Shown one piece after another: positions 53,298 to 62,234 of a stretch of 64,000 nucleotides of DNA. The stretch's first letter is position 1; every line of letters begins with the position of its first letter. The notes beneath the pieces are model-generated. The model was not told the DNA's origin. It saw only the letters and a list, made by a program, of their open reading frames with translations, and did no database searches. Position numbers and translations under genes: made by a program. Source of the stretch: Marinomonas communis (lineage in GTDB: Bacteria > Pseudomonadota > Gammaproteobacteria > Pseudomonadales > Marinomonadaceae). The DNA lies in contig NZ_SNZA01000003.1 of the NCBI RefSeq assembly GCF_004363305.1, positions 248,001 through 312,000 on the forward strand, in the 5' to 3' direction.

Positions 53298-54363
53298 GGA
53301 TGATATCTCCAAGTTTATATTCTCTTTGTGCTTGTCGGCCAATGGTATCCCAATATAGATAAGGGGACTTACCATTTCCTGGACGTTTAGTTCCTATATT
53401 GTTTTCGGTAAAAGATTCCCCGACTTTAATAGGTTGAATCGCAACTAAGCTTTTTCGAGCAATCACCTTATTTTTTAATTCAGCTGGAGAAGGTGCTTTT
53501 AGTGGGCTACCCAAGGCGCTCTCTACGAGTCGAATGCCTTCTACCATCGCTTTGAGTTCTTGGGGTTCTAGAGAGGCTTTATGATCCGGACCAGGTAAGT
53601 TTTGACTTATAGTAAAATGTTTTTCTATAACCCCTGCTCCTCGTGCAACGGCAGCCACAGGTACGGTAATGCCACTAGTATGATCCGAATACCCAATAGG
53701 TAAACCGAATGCATTATGCAATGTGTCCATTGCCCGAAGATTCACATCTTCAATGGCGGCTGGATATTCTGTTGTGCAGTGCAACAATATGACTTTATTT
53801 CTTAATGCTTGCTGACCTTCGCTAGATAGATAAGCCGACATAAATGCAGCTTGTGAGGGAGGCACTTGAGGCCCACATGTCAGACCAAATGCTATGACCT
53901 GAAGAGCCATTTCAACCTCTGCTAGAGTGGCCATACCTGTAGAGACAATTAGCTCACAGCCACTACGGGCGTGGGCAAGAACTAATGGTGCATTGGTCAG
54001 CTCTCCTGATGGTATTTTAAGACGCTTTAACCCGATGTCCTTGACTAAAAAAGTGAGGCTTTCTTCGTCGAATGCGGTGGACAAAAACTCAATTCCTAAT
54101 GATTGACAGTAGCTAAGTAACCGATGATGAGCTTCATAGGGAAGTTCAAGTCGGCTGAGCATTGCTAGCTGGGTCTCTTTCCGTTGACTGTTTTTGGCTT
54201 GGTACTCCGCTTGTTGTGCATGTTCTGTAACAAGGTTCTTCGCCTTGAAAGTTTGGAATTTGACGATGTCAGCTCCTGCTTCATAGGCCGCTTTGACAAG
54301 CTCAAAAGCTAAACTTTCATCTCCATTATGATTGACGCCTGCTTCAGCAATAATAAGTGTCAT
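53290..54363 (-). CDS. legI: Legionaminic acid synthase (NeuB family)
   Basis: Condenses the released 2,4-diacetamido sugar with phosphoenolpyruvate to give the nine-carbon acid. 357 residues: TIM barrel opening with IIAEAGVNHNG, then VKFQTFK, IPSGELTNAPL, STGMATLAEVE and KHFT, followed by a C-terminal SAF antifreeze-like domain (R-K-S-L-V-A-I...G-T-K-R-P-G-N-G). I chose ATG 54363 because AAGGAA stands ~9 bases upstream; ATG 54369 is too close to that site. LegI, NeuB and PseI are hard to split by eye; context favours LegI. Confidence 0.87.
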   Translation of the reverse strand: MTLIIAEAGVNHNGDESLAFELVKAAYEAGADIVKFQTFKAKNLVTEHAQQAEYQAKNSQRKETQLAMLSRLELPYEAHHRLLSYCQSLGIEFLSTAFDEESLTFLVKDIGLKRLKIPSGELTNAPLVLAHARSGCELIVSTGMATLAEVEMALQVIAFGLTCGPQVPPSQAAFMSAYLSSEGQQALRNKVILLHCTTEYPAAIEDVNLRAMDTLHNAFGLPIGYSDHTSGITVPVAAVARGAGVIEKHFTISQNLPGPDHKASLEPQELKAMVEGIRLVESALGSPLKAPSPAELKNKVIARKSLVAIQPIKVGESFTENNIGTKRPGNGKSPYLYWDTIGRQAQREYKLGDIILD

Positions 54364-54376
54364 AGTCATATTTCCT

Positions 54377-55546
54377 TTACTTCGCAAGTTGATAATCGAG
54401 GTCGTAGAAAGTCTTTACGGGCTTACGCGGTAGTTGTCTGATCATTTGAATAACGGCTTCACTAGCGTTGCCTTGACCATAGGGGTTATCAACTTGCTTG
54501 CCTTTAGCTGTATCATGCCACTGGATCGCAGCAAGAATTGTTTTCACAATATCCGTCTCATTAGCAGCTGTGTTTAATACGCTGCTTGCAGCTAAGCGTC
54601 CCTTTTGGCGGATGCCGATATTTACCGTGGGAACGTTAAAGCTAGGAACTTCAATAATGCCACTTGAGGAGTTACCTATAACGGCCGTTGCATGTTTTAC
54701 CGCACTTAAGTAACGTATCTGGCCTAAGGATTTAATGCTCAATACGCGATTGGAGTGGGCTCTAGCATATGCCTCTAGTATTGGGATGATTAGCCTTCCG
54801 CCATCATCGGCATTAGGGTAGGTAAGTATGACTTTATGGCTGTCCAATACATAATCAAGTGCTTTAAGCAGTGCCTGAAAGCTGGTTATAGGGTCTTCTT
54901 CTCCTGCTGTCACAGGATGATAGGTGACAAGAAAGTAAGGGTCATTAAGCTCGAAGTCCAGAGACTTGCTGAGCTCGTCAAGCGACATAAAATTTGATCG
55001 CTTGATATGATCAAGGCCAACGGCTCCTATATTAAAAACTCGTTCAGGACTTTCTCCCAGTTGAATCACTCGCCGACGGTAGGGTTCTGTGGCTGTACCA
55101 TGAAAATAGCTAAACTTAGTAATAGCGTGCCGAAAGGCGTCATCATAAGCCCCCTCTGTAATTTCACCTCCATGGAGGTGGATGACGGGGATACGTAAAA
55201 TAGCTGCGCTCTGTGCTGCAGCCAAGGCTTCAAATCGGTCTCCAAGAATAACTATGGCGTCTGGCTTTAGGCGAGTTAATGCATCCGTAAAGCCTAGAAT
55301 GCCAAGCCCTAAACTTTTAGCTGTTCCCGTTGCGGTGTTGGAAGAGAGAAGCATTTCCACTTTTTCATCAATGACAAAGCCATCATGCTCAATTTGTTGA
55401 TATGTTTCACCAAACTCAGGAGATAAGTGCGACCCTGCTACTAATAATTGTAGAGTCATATCCGGTTGCGCTTGGATGTCTTTCAATAGCCAGTACAGCA
55501 AGCCATACTCTGCCCTAGTACCTGTAAAAACTGTAATTTTGATCAT
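54377..55546 (-). CDS. legG: UDP/GDP-sugar 2-epimerase, hydrolysing (LegG/NeuC)
   Basis: 389 residues, NeuC-type fold. It inverts C2 and hydrolyses the nucleotide to release the free sugar for LegI. Visible motifs are TGTRAEYGLLYWLL at the N-terminus, LGDRFEALAAA, HLHGGEITEGAYDD with catalytic His/Glu, and GNSSSGIIEVPSF for nucleotide binding. AAGGA precedes the ATG. A pseudaminic pathway would use PseG instead, so this gene supports legionaminic acid. Confidence 0.88.
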   Translation of the reverse strand: MIKITVFTGTRAEYGLLYWLLKDIQAQPDMTLQLLVAGSHLSPEFGETYQQIEHDGFVIDEKVEMLLSSNTATGTAKSLGLGILGFTDALTRLKPDAIVILGDRFEALAAAQSAAILRIPVIHLHGGEITEGAYDDAFRHAITKFSYFHGTATEPYRRRVIQLGESPERVFNIGAVGLDHIKRSNFMSLDELSKSLDFELNDPYFLVTYHPVTAGEEDPITSFQALLKALDYVLDSHKVILTYPNADDGGRLIIPILEAYARAHSNRVLSIKSLGQIRYLSAVKHATAVIGNSSSGIIEVPSFNVPTVNIGIRQKGRLAASSVLNTAANETDIVKTILAAIQWHDTAKGKQVDNPYGQGNASEAVIQMIRQLPRKPVKTFYDLDYQLAK

Positions 55547-55558
55547 GGTTATTCCTTT

Positions 55559-56701
55559 TTAAAGGATAGGGCTGCTTGGGATATTCACCAAATGTGCTTC
55601 TATATGTTCAGAGTAGGACAGGTCCCCTCGTAGCGCATCGCTATACATTGGTAATGTGTGCATTAACTGCCATATTGGTCTAGTCATTACACCTTGTGAA
55701 TTGGTCTCTTCAAGCAGAGTATTGCGTGCTGACACATCAGGGCAAAGAATAGCGTTAAGCCAATAATTGGAGTGTGCATAATCAGGCTCAACGATAAACT
55801 GGTAAGGAGATCTACTGAACAGTTGAGCATATTGCTTAGCTAGCTTGCGCTTTGCTTCTATAAGCTGGTCTAGTCTCTCTATCTGTGCGCATCCCAGAGC
55901 TGCGTTGATATTTGGGAGACGGTAATTAAAACCTAGTTCATCGTGGTAAAACTCAAATGGATGAGGAACCTTCGCCGTGGTTGTAACATGTTTAGTGTGC
56001 TCGCCATCTTGTGTGTCAGCACATAACACCATGCCACCTCCGCCTGTTGTAATGATTTTATTGCCGTTAAAGCTTAAAGCGCCAAAGCGCCCAAAGGTTC
56101 CAGTATGTTTGCCTTTATAAAGCGAACCTAGGCTCTCAGCAGCGTCTTCTATCAAAGTCAGCTGCCATTCTTGACAGACAAGGAGTAGTTCGTCTATTTG
56201 GCATGGGTGACCAAAAGTATGCATTGGAAGCAGGGCTTTGATCATTTGTCCTGTAGACTTTAAACGACAACCTTGATGGCAAATTTCTGCGTGTTCTTCT
56301 AAAAAGCGTCGTGTTGCATTGGGGCAGATACCTAAGCTGATGGGAGATACATCAATGAAAATAGGCGCAGCACCTAATTGATGGATGGCGTTGCAGGTGG
56401 CAACAAAGGTTAGAGCTTGCGTTAAAACAAGGTCTCCTTGGCGGATGCCACTCATGTAGAGTGCCGTATGTAGAGCGGCTGTTCCATTCACCGTTGCAAT
56501 AGCGCGAGGGCTGCTGGTGTATTGTTCTATACGTTGTTCGAACTGATTTACAAATTGTCCGACACTTGAAACAAAGCTGCTACGAATGGTTTCGAGAACA
56601 TAGTCTTCTTCTTTACTGGTAAAGCTCGGTGCATGTAAGGGGATAAAGTCTTTGGTTTGGTAGACATCTTGAACAAACTCAATCAATAATTTTGGCGTCA
56701 T
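55559..56701 (-). CDS. legC: PLP-dependent sugar aminotransferase (LegC)
   Basis: DegT/DnrJ/EryC1-family enzyme of 380 residues that places an amino group at C4 of the keto sugar nucleotide made by LegB. Motifs are TVNGTAALHTAL (phosphate binding), IEDAAESLGS and the PLP-linked Lys in S-F-N-G-N-K-I-I-T-T-G-G-G-G. The late N-Y-R-L-P-N-I-N-A-A-L-G motif is conserved. Follows legB by 11 bases. Confidence 0.88.
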   Translation of the reverse strand: MTPKLLIEFVQDVYQTKDFIPLHAPSFTSKEEDYVLETIRSSFVSSVGQFVNQFEQRIEQYTSSPRAIATVNGTAALHTALYMSGIRQGDLVLTQALTFVATCNAIHQLGAAPIFIDVSPISLGICPNATRRFLEEHAEICHQGCRLKSTGQMIKALLPMHTFGHPCQIDELLLVCQEWQLTLIEDAAESLGSLYKGKHTGTFGRFGALSFNGNKIITTGGGGMVLCADTQDGEHTKHVTTTAKVPHPFEFYHDELGFNYRLPNINAALGCAQIERLDQLIEAKRKLAKQYAQLFSRSPYQFIVEPDYAHSNYWLNAILCPDVSARNTLLEETNSQGVMTRPIWQLMHTLPMYSDALRGDLSYSEHIEAHLVNIPSSPIL

Positions 56702-56712
56702 GAATAGTGCCC

Positions 56713-57900
56713 TTACATTTTGCTATCTAGATATTTTCCAGTCTCTTTATGTCCAAAAGTCGGAATCATCTCGTAGAACAAATTGACAATGTCAGTTTTA
56801 CTCCATTGCTTTAATTGTTTCATAGTAGCAATACGCTCTTCAAAAAGCCGGAGCAAAGTTTCATCATAGACAGCGTTGTTCTTGATTACGCCAAGGCTTC
56901 TGAAACGCTCCATATCTAGGCATTCATCTTGAGTAAAAAACTCTTCATAATCTTTTTCGCCTGTGGTGTCGCTTTGGGTGAATAAGCAAGGCCACATTCC
57001 TTTCTGTGGTAGTGTGGCTGTCAGTGCTCTAGCTTCGTCTTCTGTTCCGCATTCGTAAGCTTCGTAGCCTAGCTGTTCTAAGTAAAGTTTGGCTATGTCT
57101 GCAAAACTGACAAGATGAAGAGCTTCGCTGAGTTTTGGGAAGAAAATGTCTCGATTATCGCCGAAAATGCAAGACATTAGACATAGCTCACCTGATTCTT
57201 GAGGTGTAACAAAGTAGCGTTTGATGTCATAGGGTGCAACGATAGGCTGTCTCTTGTCGATACGTTGCCTGAACCCGTGTAATAGTGAACCATCTGAGAA
57301 CGCAACGTTTGCAAACCGTGCGGTTGAAATGTTGGTATGTTCACTGTGTTGCATCAAGAACATCTCCATAATACGTTTTGAAGCGCCCATCATGTTGACT
57401 GGGTTTGCTGCTTTGTCAGTTGACACACAAAAATATTTTTTGACGCCTGCAGCTCTAGCTTGATGAAGCGTTTTATTAGTATTAAAGATGTTTACATCTA
57501 TCATCCGCATGAGTGTAAAGGGATCTTTTTCACTACGAACATGCTTCAAGGCAGATAGATTCAAAATGTAATCATATTTGCCGTCAGCTTGGATGAAGGC
57601 ATCATATTCTAATGATCCGATATCGAGCGCAAAGGTTTGAAAGTCTCCTTCTATGTAACCGTATGAACTTCGAATGTCTCGAACCAACTCAACTAGGTTG
57701 TTTTCGCTGATATCCACCACATGTAGTTTTGATGGCGAACGCTTGAAAATCTCTTTTGTTACAGCCTGCCCTATTGTCCCAGCACCACCTAGCACTAAGA
57801 AGCGTGAGGCACCTACTTCTGCGCTTAACTTGTCTTCGTTGTATTGAATATCACTTTCAAGCAATGCTCTATTACGGCCAATAAGTTTAAGCATGTTCAT
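56713..57900 (-). CDS. legB: NDP-GlcNAc 4,6-dehydratase (LegB), CapD/FlaA1-type SDR
   Basis: First sugar-nucleotide step of the pathway: 4,6-dehydration of the activated N-acetylglucosamine. 395 residues with Rossmann GGAGTIG (~38-44), ALKHVRSEKDP and the catalytic segment STDKAANPVNMMGASKR. The usual SDR Tyr is replaced by Met (M-G-A-S-K), as in retaining WbpM-type dehydratases and unlike inverting PseB, which fits LegB. Start ATG 57900 or 57894 is open. It heads the operon; the 85-base gap to tag (57901-57985) must hold the promoter, but I could not define it. Confidence 0.85.
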   Translation of the reverse strand: MNMLKLIGRNRALLESDIQYNEDKLSAEVGASRFLVLGGAGTIGQAVTKEIFKRSPSKLHVVDISENNLVELVRDIRSSYGYIEGDFQTFALDIGSLEYDAFIQADGKYDYILNLSALKHVRSEKDPFTLMRMIDVNIFNTNKTLHQARAAGVKKYFCVSTDKAANPVNMMGASKRIMEMFLMQHSEHTNISTARFANVAFSDGSLLHGFRQRIDKRQPIVAPYDIKRYFVTPQESGELCLMSCIFGDNRDIFFPKLSEALHLVSFADIAKLYLEQLGYEAYECGTEDEARALTATLPQKGMWPCLFTQSDTTGEKDYEEFFTQDECLDMERFRSLGVIKNNAVYDETLLRLFEERIATMKQLKQWSKTDIVNLFYEMIPTFGHKETGKYLDSKM

Positions 57901-57985
57901 TTCGTGTGTTCTTCCGTTACATGTATTGAATGGGACGAGGTAAGAGGGTGGGACGGTGCTGATTGGTATTGCAAATCACAAGTGA

Positions 57986-58546
57986 TCAAGTTTCTTTTGC
58001 CACACATCCAACCAGATGGTCATCTACCATGCCCGTTGCTTGCATAAATGCATAGCAAATAGTGGGACCAAAAAACTTAAAGCCGCGTTTTTTCATATCC
58101 TTTGAAATCGTCTCTGCTAGTGGTGTGACAGCAGGAACGTCGGCTAAGGTTTTTGGTTGGTTCGTTATCACTTTGTTGTCACTGAATGCCCAGTAGTAGT
58201 TCGCAAACGAACCAAACTCTTCTGCGATCCGTAAAAAACATTGTGCATTGCTAATCGTTGCGGCGATTTTTCCGCGGTGGCGCACGATGCTGGGGTCTTG
58301 TGACAGTCTATCTATGTCATCGGCCGTCATGCTCGCAACTTTAGTTGGGGCGAATTGATGGAAAGCATTGCGATAACCTTCACGTTTTCGCAATATCGTG
58401 ATCCAGCTTAATCCCGCCTGTGCGCTTTCCAGTACAATGAACTCAAATAAGGTCTGGTCATCGGTGACCGGTTTGCCCCACTCATTGTCGTGGTAAGCGA
58501 TGTATTCTGGGGAGCTCAGACACCAGTCGCAACGCAGTTCTGCCAT
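57986..58546 (-). CDS. tag: DNA-3-methyladenine glycosylase I
   Basis: Base-excision repair enzyme for 3-methyladenine, 186 residues. Zinc ligands correspond to E. coli Tag C4, H17, H175 and C179: here C6, H19 (AYHDNEWG) and the late H and C of D-D-H-L-V-G-C. ATG 58546 has AGGTG at good spacing; the GTG 12 bases earlier overlaps that site. Same strand as legB but functionally unrelated. Confidence 0.93.
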   Translation of the reverse strand: MAELRCDWCLSSPEYIAYHDNEWGKPVTDDQTLFEFIVLESAQAGLSWITILRKREGYRNAFHQFAPTKVASMTADDIDRLSQDPSIVRHRGKIAATISNAQCFLRIAEEFGSFANYYWAFSDNKVITNQPKTLADVPAVTPLAETISKDMKKRGFKFFGPTICYAFMQATGMVDDHLVGCVAKET

Positions 58547-58605
58547 GATTTTATTCACCTTTTTTCGTTAGATGAGACTCTATTACCAAATGAGAGGGAG
58601 TGCAA

Positions 58606-59403
58606 ATGAACTTCGCCCAAGGGCTTTTTTACTCAGGGTTTGAGTGGTTTGGCTGGATAATTACTGTACTAAGTCTTGTGATAGGGATGCTGGCGGTTCC
58701 TTGGCGTAGCATATTGGGGGATTCACCTCTACAAAATCGCTTTTTAGGTTGTGCGGTAGTGTTGGCCTTCCTATGGCAGATGAGCGTGAACTTAAACATT
58801 GGTGTCGTGATTCATTTTATGGGTATGACGACGCTAACGCTGTTTTTTGGTTGGCCTTTAGCGTTGCTAGCAGGTTTTATCGCACAGCTAGTCGATCTCT
58901 TTTTGCATTGGCAGCAATGGCCGTCTTTTGGCCTCAACTATCTCTACAATGTGTTAGTCCCCGTTATGGTGTCATGGTGGCTACACGTCAGAATAGAGCA
59001 ATTAAAGCCCAGTAACCCATTTGTATTCATCTTGGGAACAGGGTTCTTTGGTTGCGTGTTAAGCACCACCGTTACTCTTGTGTTGGCAGTGCTGAGTCTT
59101 TCTTTCTTCAGTGAAATGGAACTGAAACTAAATATTGATGAATACTTGGGCTATCTACCCATATTTGTTTTTCCAGAGGCTGTTGTGAATGGTATGTTTA
59201 TCTCCGCAACGACAATTTTACACCCTCAAGTGGTGGTGGCCTTTAACGAAGAGCGTTATTTCAAGCGTGTAGATCGCGAAATGATTCTCGACGAACACAT
59301 CGAACCTTCCCTCGATTTAGATCAAACAGAAGCACCAGTGGAAGACGATGACAGCCGTTATCGCCCACCGAAAGAGTGGTATGACAAGGATAAAGACTCG
59401 TGA
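58606..59403 (+). CDS. CbiM-like integral membrane protein (energy-coupling-factor permease type)
   Basis: 265 residues with about six or seven hydrophobic helices and a charged C-terminal tail of ~60 residues rich in Asp/Glu. It resembles the predicted permeases of COG3235, a CbiM relative seen without the rest of a cobalt/nickel system. Substrate unknown. ATG 58606 has GAGGGAG upstream; GTG 58600 is rejected. Its stop overlaps the nudF start, but the two functions are unlikely to be connected. Confidence 0.65.
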   Translation: MNFAQGLFYSGFEWFGWIITVLSLVIGMLAVPWRSILGDSPLQNRFLGCAVVLAFLWQMSVNLNIGVVIHFMGMTTLTLFFGWPLALLAGFIAQLVDLFLHWQQWPSFGLNYLYNVLVPVMVSWWLHVRIEQLKPSNPFVFILGTGFFGCVLSTTVTLVLAVLSLSFFSEMELKLNIDEYLGYLPIFVFPEAVVNGMFISATTILHPQVVVAFNEERYFKRVDREMILDEHIEPSLDLDQTEAPVEDDDSRYRPPKEWYDKDKDS

Positions 59404-60029
59404 AATTTAAGCCGACTTATCAACAATCCGATGTAGAAGTAAAAAAAGACGAAGTGGTCTATGACGGCTTCTTCAAAATGCATAAACGTGAGCTTCGCCA
59501 TCGTAAGTTTAATGGTGAGTGGTCTGAGTATATGACGCGTGAAATGATGGTCCGTTCGGATGCCATTTGTGTTCTGCTGTTTGACCCTAATCTTGATAAA
59601 CTATTACTCATCGAGCAGTTTCGTCCCTGCTTGCCCGAACACGAGTCCCCATGGTTGCTTGAAGTTGTCGCAGGCATGGTCGAAGAGGGCGAATCAGATG
59701 AGGAAGTGGCCCGCCGTGAAGCTTTAGAAGAGGCGGGTGTTGAGATCAAGCGCTTAGAGTATATGTTCCGCTTTGTGCCATCTCCTGGCGGATTGGTGGA
59801 GCATTTGCGTATGTATGCCGGCGAAATTGATGCGTCGACAGTCGACTTGAGTGCAACACAAGGATTGGACGAAGAAAATGAAGACATCAAGCTGCATTTG
59901 TTTGACGTCGAAGATGTGATGCCATTGCTCGAGCAAGAAATCGTCAATGCCAGTGCCATTATGGCGTTGCAATGGTTCGCACTGAATGCATACAAACTGA
60001 AACAGAAATGGTTAAACAGTGACGACTAA
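59400..60029 (+). CDS. nudF: ADP-ribose pyrophosphatase (Nudix hydrolase)
   Basis: Hydrolyses ADP-ribose to AMP and ribose 5-phosphate. 209 residues with a canonical Nudix box G-M-V-E-E-G-E-S-D-E-E-V-A-R-R-E-A-L-E-E-A-G-V, followed by S-P-G-G-L-V-E-H-L-R-M-Y-A-G typical of NudF. GTG start inside the previous stop (GTGA). Synteny nudF, yqiB, yqiA, parE is shared with E. coli, which supports the call. Confidence 0.93.
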   Translation: MKFKPTYQQSDVEVKKDEVVYDGFFKMHKRELRHRKFNGEWSEYMTREMMVRSDAICVLLFDPNLDKLLLIEQFRPCLPEHESPWLLEVVAGMVEEGESDEEVARREALEEAGVEIKRLEYMFRFVPSPGGLVEHLRMYAGEIDASTVDLSATQGLDEENEDIKLHLFDVEDVMPLLEQEIVNASAIMALQWFALNAYKLKQKWLNSDD

Positions 60030-60068
60030 TGTTGTTGGCTGAATAGTCAGAGAACGGAAACCAGATAC

Positions 60069-61022
60069 GTGTTAACGAAGCTATTACCTTGGGCATTTAT
60101 GCGGCCGTTGATCGGCATAATGTCTTTTATTTTTATCAGTGTGAACATACTTGTTTGCGGCGTAGCGATACATGGTATCGCTTTTATAGCGCTGGTCTGT
60201 AAATGCTCGGATCAGTGGCGTCGAGCACACATGGATCGTTGCTATCAAGCCTGGTGCCAAGGCTGCGGTTACTGGTTTCAATACGTATTAGGCATTCATT
60301 GGCGCTTTGATGAGGGTATGAAGGTTCAGCTTGATAAGAGCCATCTAGTCGTGGCCAATCATCAATCCTGGGTCGATGCGTTTATTGTGTTATTGCAAGT
60401 ACAGGGGCGCATCCCCATGCCAAGGATCTTTATGAAAGATACGCTCGTTTGGCTTCCATTAGTGGGCACAGCAACCAAGCTGATGGGGTTTCCACAAGTA
60501 AAGCGTTATAGCAAAGCGAAATTAGCCGCCAATCCGACACTGGCTGAGCGGGATCGAATGATTACCCGAAAAGCTTGTGCAGACCTGATGCAAACACCAA
60601 GCAGTGTGATGACGTTTGCGGAAGGCACTCGTTTTAGTTCAATCAAGCATGCACAGCAAGGCTCACCGTATCAATACTTGCTTAAACCCAAAGCCGGTGG
60701 GTTGTGGATGGTGCTGCAAGCAATGCCTAAGCGTTTTGATCGAATCACTGATTTAAATATTATTTACTCAGGCGAAGTCCCCACATTTTGGGATTTGCTT
60801 TGTGGGAGAGTAAGTGGGGCTTATGTCAAAGTACGCCATATAGCGTTGCCGAAGGCCTACCAGTGTATCGATTCTAAAACTGATAAAGCAGCGTTCTACG
60901 ACTGGCTCAATGGTTATTGGCAAGACAAAGACAGCAATATAGTGACGGATCAACAGCAGTGTTCTAAGCTTGAATTTCAGCAAAATGGACCAATTAAGAA
61001 GGGAAATAGTCTACAAAATTAG
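60069..61022 (+). CDS. YihG-like 1-acylglycerol-3-phosphate acyltransferase (PlsC family)
   Basis: Membrane acyltransferase of 317 residues. The N-terminal hydrophobic segment (~14-45) precedes the active-site N-H-Q-S-W-V-D (HX4D), I-F-M-K-D-T-L-V-W-L-P, and the F-A-E-G-T-R glycerol-phosphate motif. The K-R-Y-S-K-A-K-L and L-L-K-P-K-A-G-G segments are closer to E. coli YihG than to PlsC. GTG start. It sits between nudF and yqiB, where E. coli has no such gene. Confidence 0.82.
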   Translation: MLTKLLPWAFMRPLIGIMSFIFISVNILVCGVAIHGIAFIALVCKCSDQWRRAHMDRCYQAWCQGCGYWFQYVLGIHWRFDEGMKVQLDKSHLVVANHQSWVDAFIVLLQVQGRIPMPRIFMKDTLVWLPLVGTATKLMGFPQVKRYSKAKLAANPTLAERDRMITRKACADLMQTPSSVMTFAEGTRFSSIKHAQQGSPYQYLLKPKAGGLWMVLQAMPKRFDRITDLNIIYSGEVPTFWDLLCGRVSGAYVKVRHIALPKAYQCIDSKTDKAAFYDWLNGYWQDKDSNIVTDQQQCSKLEFQQNGPIKKGNSLQN

Positions 61023-61047
61023 AGAACCGTAAAATGAGAGAAATATC

Positions 61048-61500
61048 ATGGCCCATCCATACATTCCCAATCTAGTAGAGTTACAAATGCTCGGTGAGTT
61101 GAACTATCGCCGACTTGGGAAGCTTGTGCGTGGCTATGAAGAAGACGACTCTTGGCACTTTACGATTCATACCATGGGGCAACAAAGTCGCTTATCTCTG
61201 GAGTTGATGGAGGCGAGCCGCTTTACCGCCCAGGTAAAGTTAACCTTTGCCCCTGAAATCAGTATTAAATTGCCTTTCAGCAGTGAGTTGACCATGACCG
61301 TGCGTCTGTATCATGACGTGGGGATTGCTGAGATCACAGATGGACACCGCCATTACCAAGGCGCTTATCCTTATCCAAACGATGATATGCATCATCGAGA
61401 TGAAAAGTTTCGCCTCAATCAACAGTTATCCGATCTGCTTGAACTGTGTTTAAAGCATGGCCACCGTCTGTACGACCTCCCGGATTTTCAATTCGCGTAA
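61048..61500 (+). CDS. yqiB: DUF1249 family protein (YqiB)
   Basis: Conserved gammaproteobacterial protein of unknown function, 150 residues, matching the YqiB/DUF1249 family (start Y-I-P-N-L-V-E-L-Q-M-L-G-E-L-N-Y; Y-P-Y-P-N-D-D-M-H-H-R-D-E-K segment). Its constant neighbour nudF/yqiA/parE confirms it. No signal peptide or membrane helix. Confidence 0.9.
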   Translation: MAHPYIPNLVELQMLGELNYRRLGKLVRGYEEDDSWHFTIHTMGQQSRLSLELMEASRFTAQVKLTFAPEISIKLPFSSELTMTVRLYHDVGIAEITDGHRHYQGAYPYPNDDMHHRDEKFRLNQQLSDLLELCLKHGHRLYDLPDFQFA

Positions 61501-61536
61501 CCTATTCACCCGCACTAAAGATTGATTTAAATAACT

Positions 61537-62133
61537 ATGACGATGCTACAGCTTATTTATGTTCACGGTTTTAATAGCTCCGAACTGTCGTACAAATCTC
61601 AGCAAGTATTAGAGCGTTTACGCTCCCTTGGCTTTGCTGAACAGTTTGCTTGCCCTAGGCTTCCATGGCAGCCATCCAAGGCCATTCAGTGTTTAGAATC
61701 GATGATTGAAACCTATCGATCCAGCGGCCAAGACGTCGTGCTTGTAGGCAGTTCTCTAGGTGGTTTCTACGCGGCTTATTTAAGTGCAAAGTACGATTTG
61801 AAAGCGGTACTCGTTAATCCCGCGGTGCAAGCCCCTACGTTGCTTCAAGACTATCTTGGCAAGCAAGTAAATCCTTATACACAAGAAGAATATGTACTGA
61901 CGACAGAGCACATTAACGAGTTAGAAGCGTTAGCTAATCCAAAATGTCAGCCCAACAATCTATGGTTAATGCTGCAAGAAGGAGATGAAGTTCTTGATTA
62001 CCGTGCAGCATTGCAATGCTATCCCACTGTGGCACGATTGATTTGCGAACCAAATGGCGACCACAGTTTTGTCGGCTTCGAGCGCTATCTTGATGAATTG
62101 CTTAGCTTCGCAGGATTTTCGTTGAATAATTAA
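61537..62133 (+). CDS. yqiA: YqiA-like esterase
   Basis: Alpha/beta hydrolase of 198 residues. The nucleophile elbow is VGSSLGGFYA, preceded by Y-V-H-G-F-N-S-S, and the C-terminal N-G-D-H-S-F-V-G-F contains the catalytic His. E. coli YqiA hydrolyses palmitoyl-CoA and short esters. Lies directly before parE, as in E. coli; E. coli cpdA, normally between yqiB and yqiA, is absent. Confidence 0.9.
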   Translation: MTMLQLIYVHGFNSSELSYKSQQVLERLRSLGFAEQFACPRLPWQPSKAIQCLESMIETYRSSGQDVVLVGSSLGGFYAAYLSAKYDLKAVLVNPAVQAPTLLQDYLGKQVNPYTQEEYVLTTEHINELEALANPKCQPNNLWLMLQEGDEVLDYRAALQCYPTVARLICEPNGDHSFVGFERYLDELLSFAGFSLNN

Positions 62134-62234
62134 CCTATTGTTTTGATGGCATTTGCCTCTACCAATAGCCCGTTATAGACTCTCCTCAATATTGCTTTAT
62201 TTGGCGAACCTTCGCCCCGAACCTTGGAAATACC

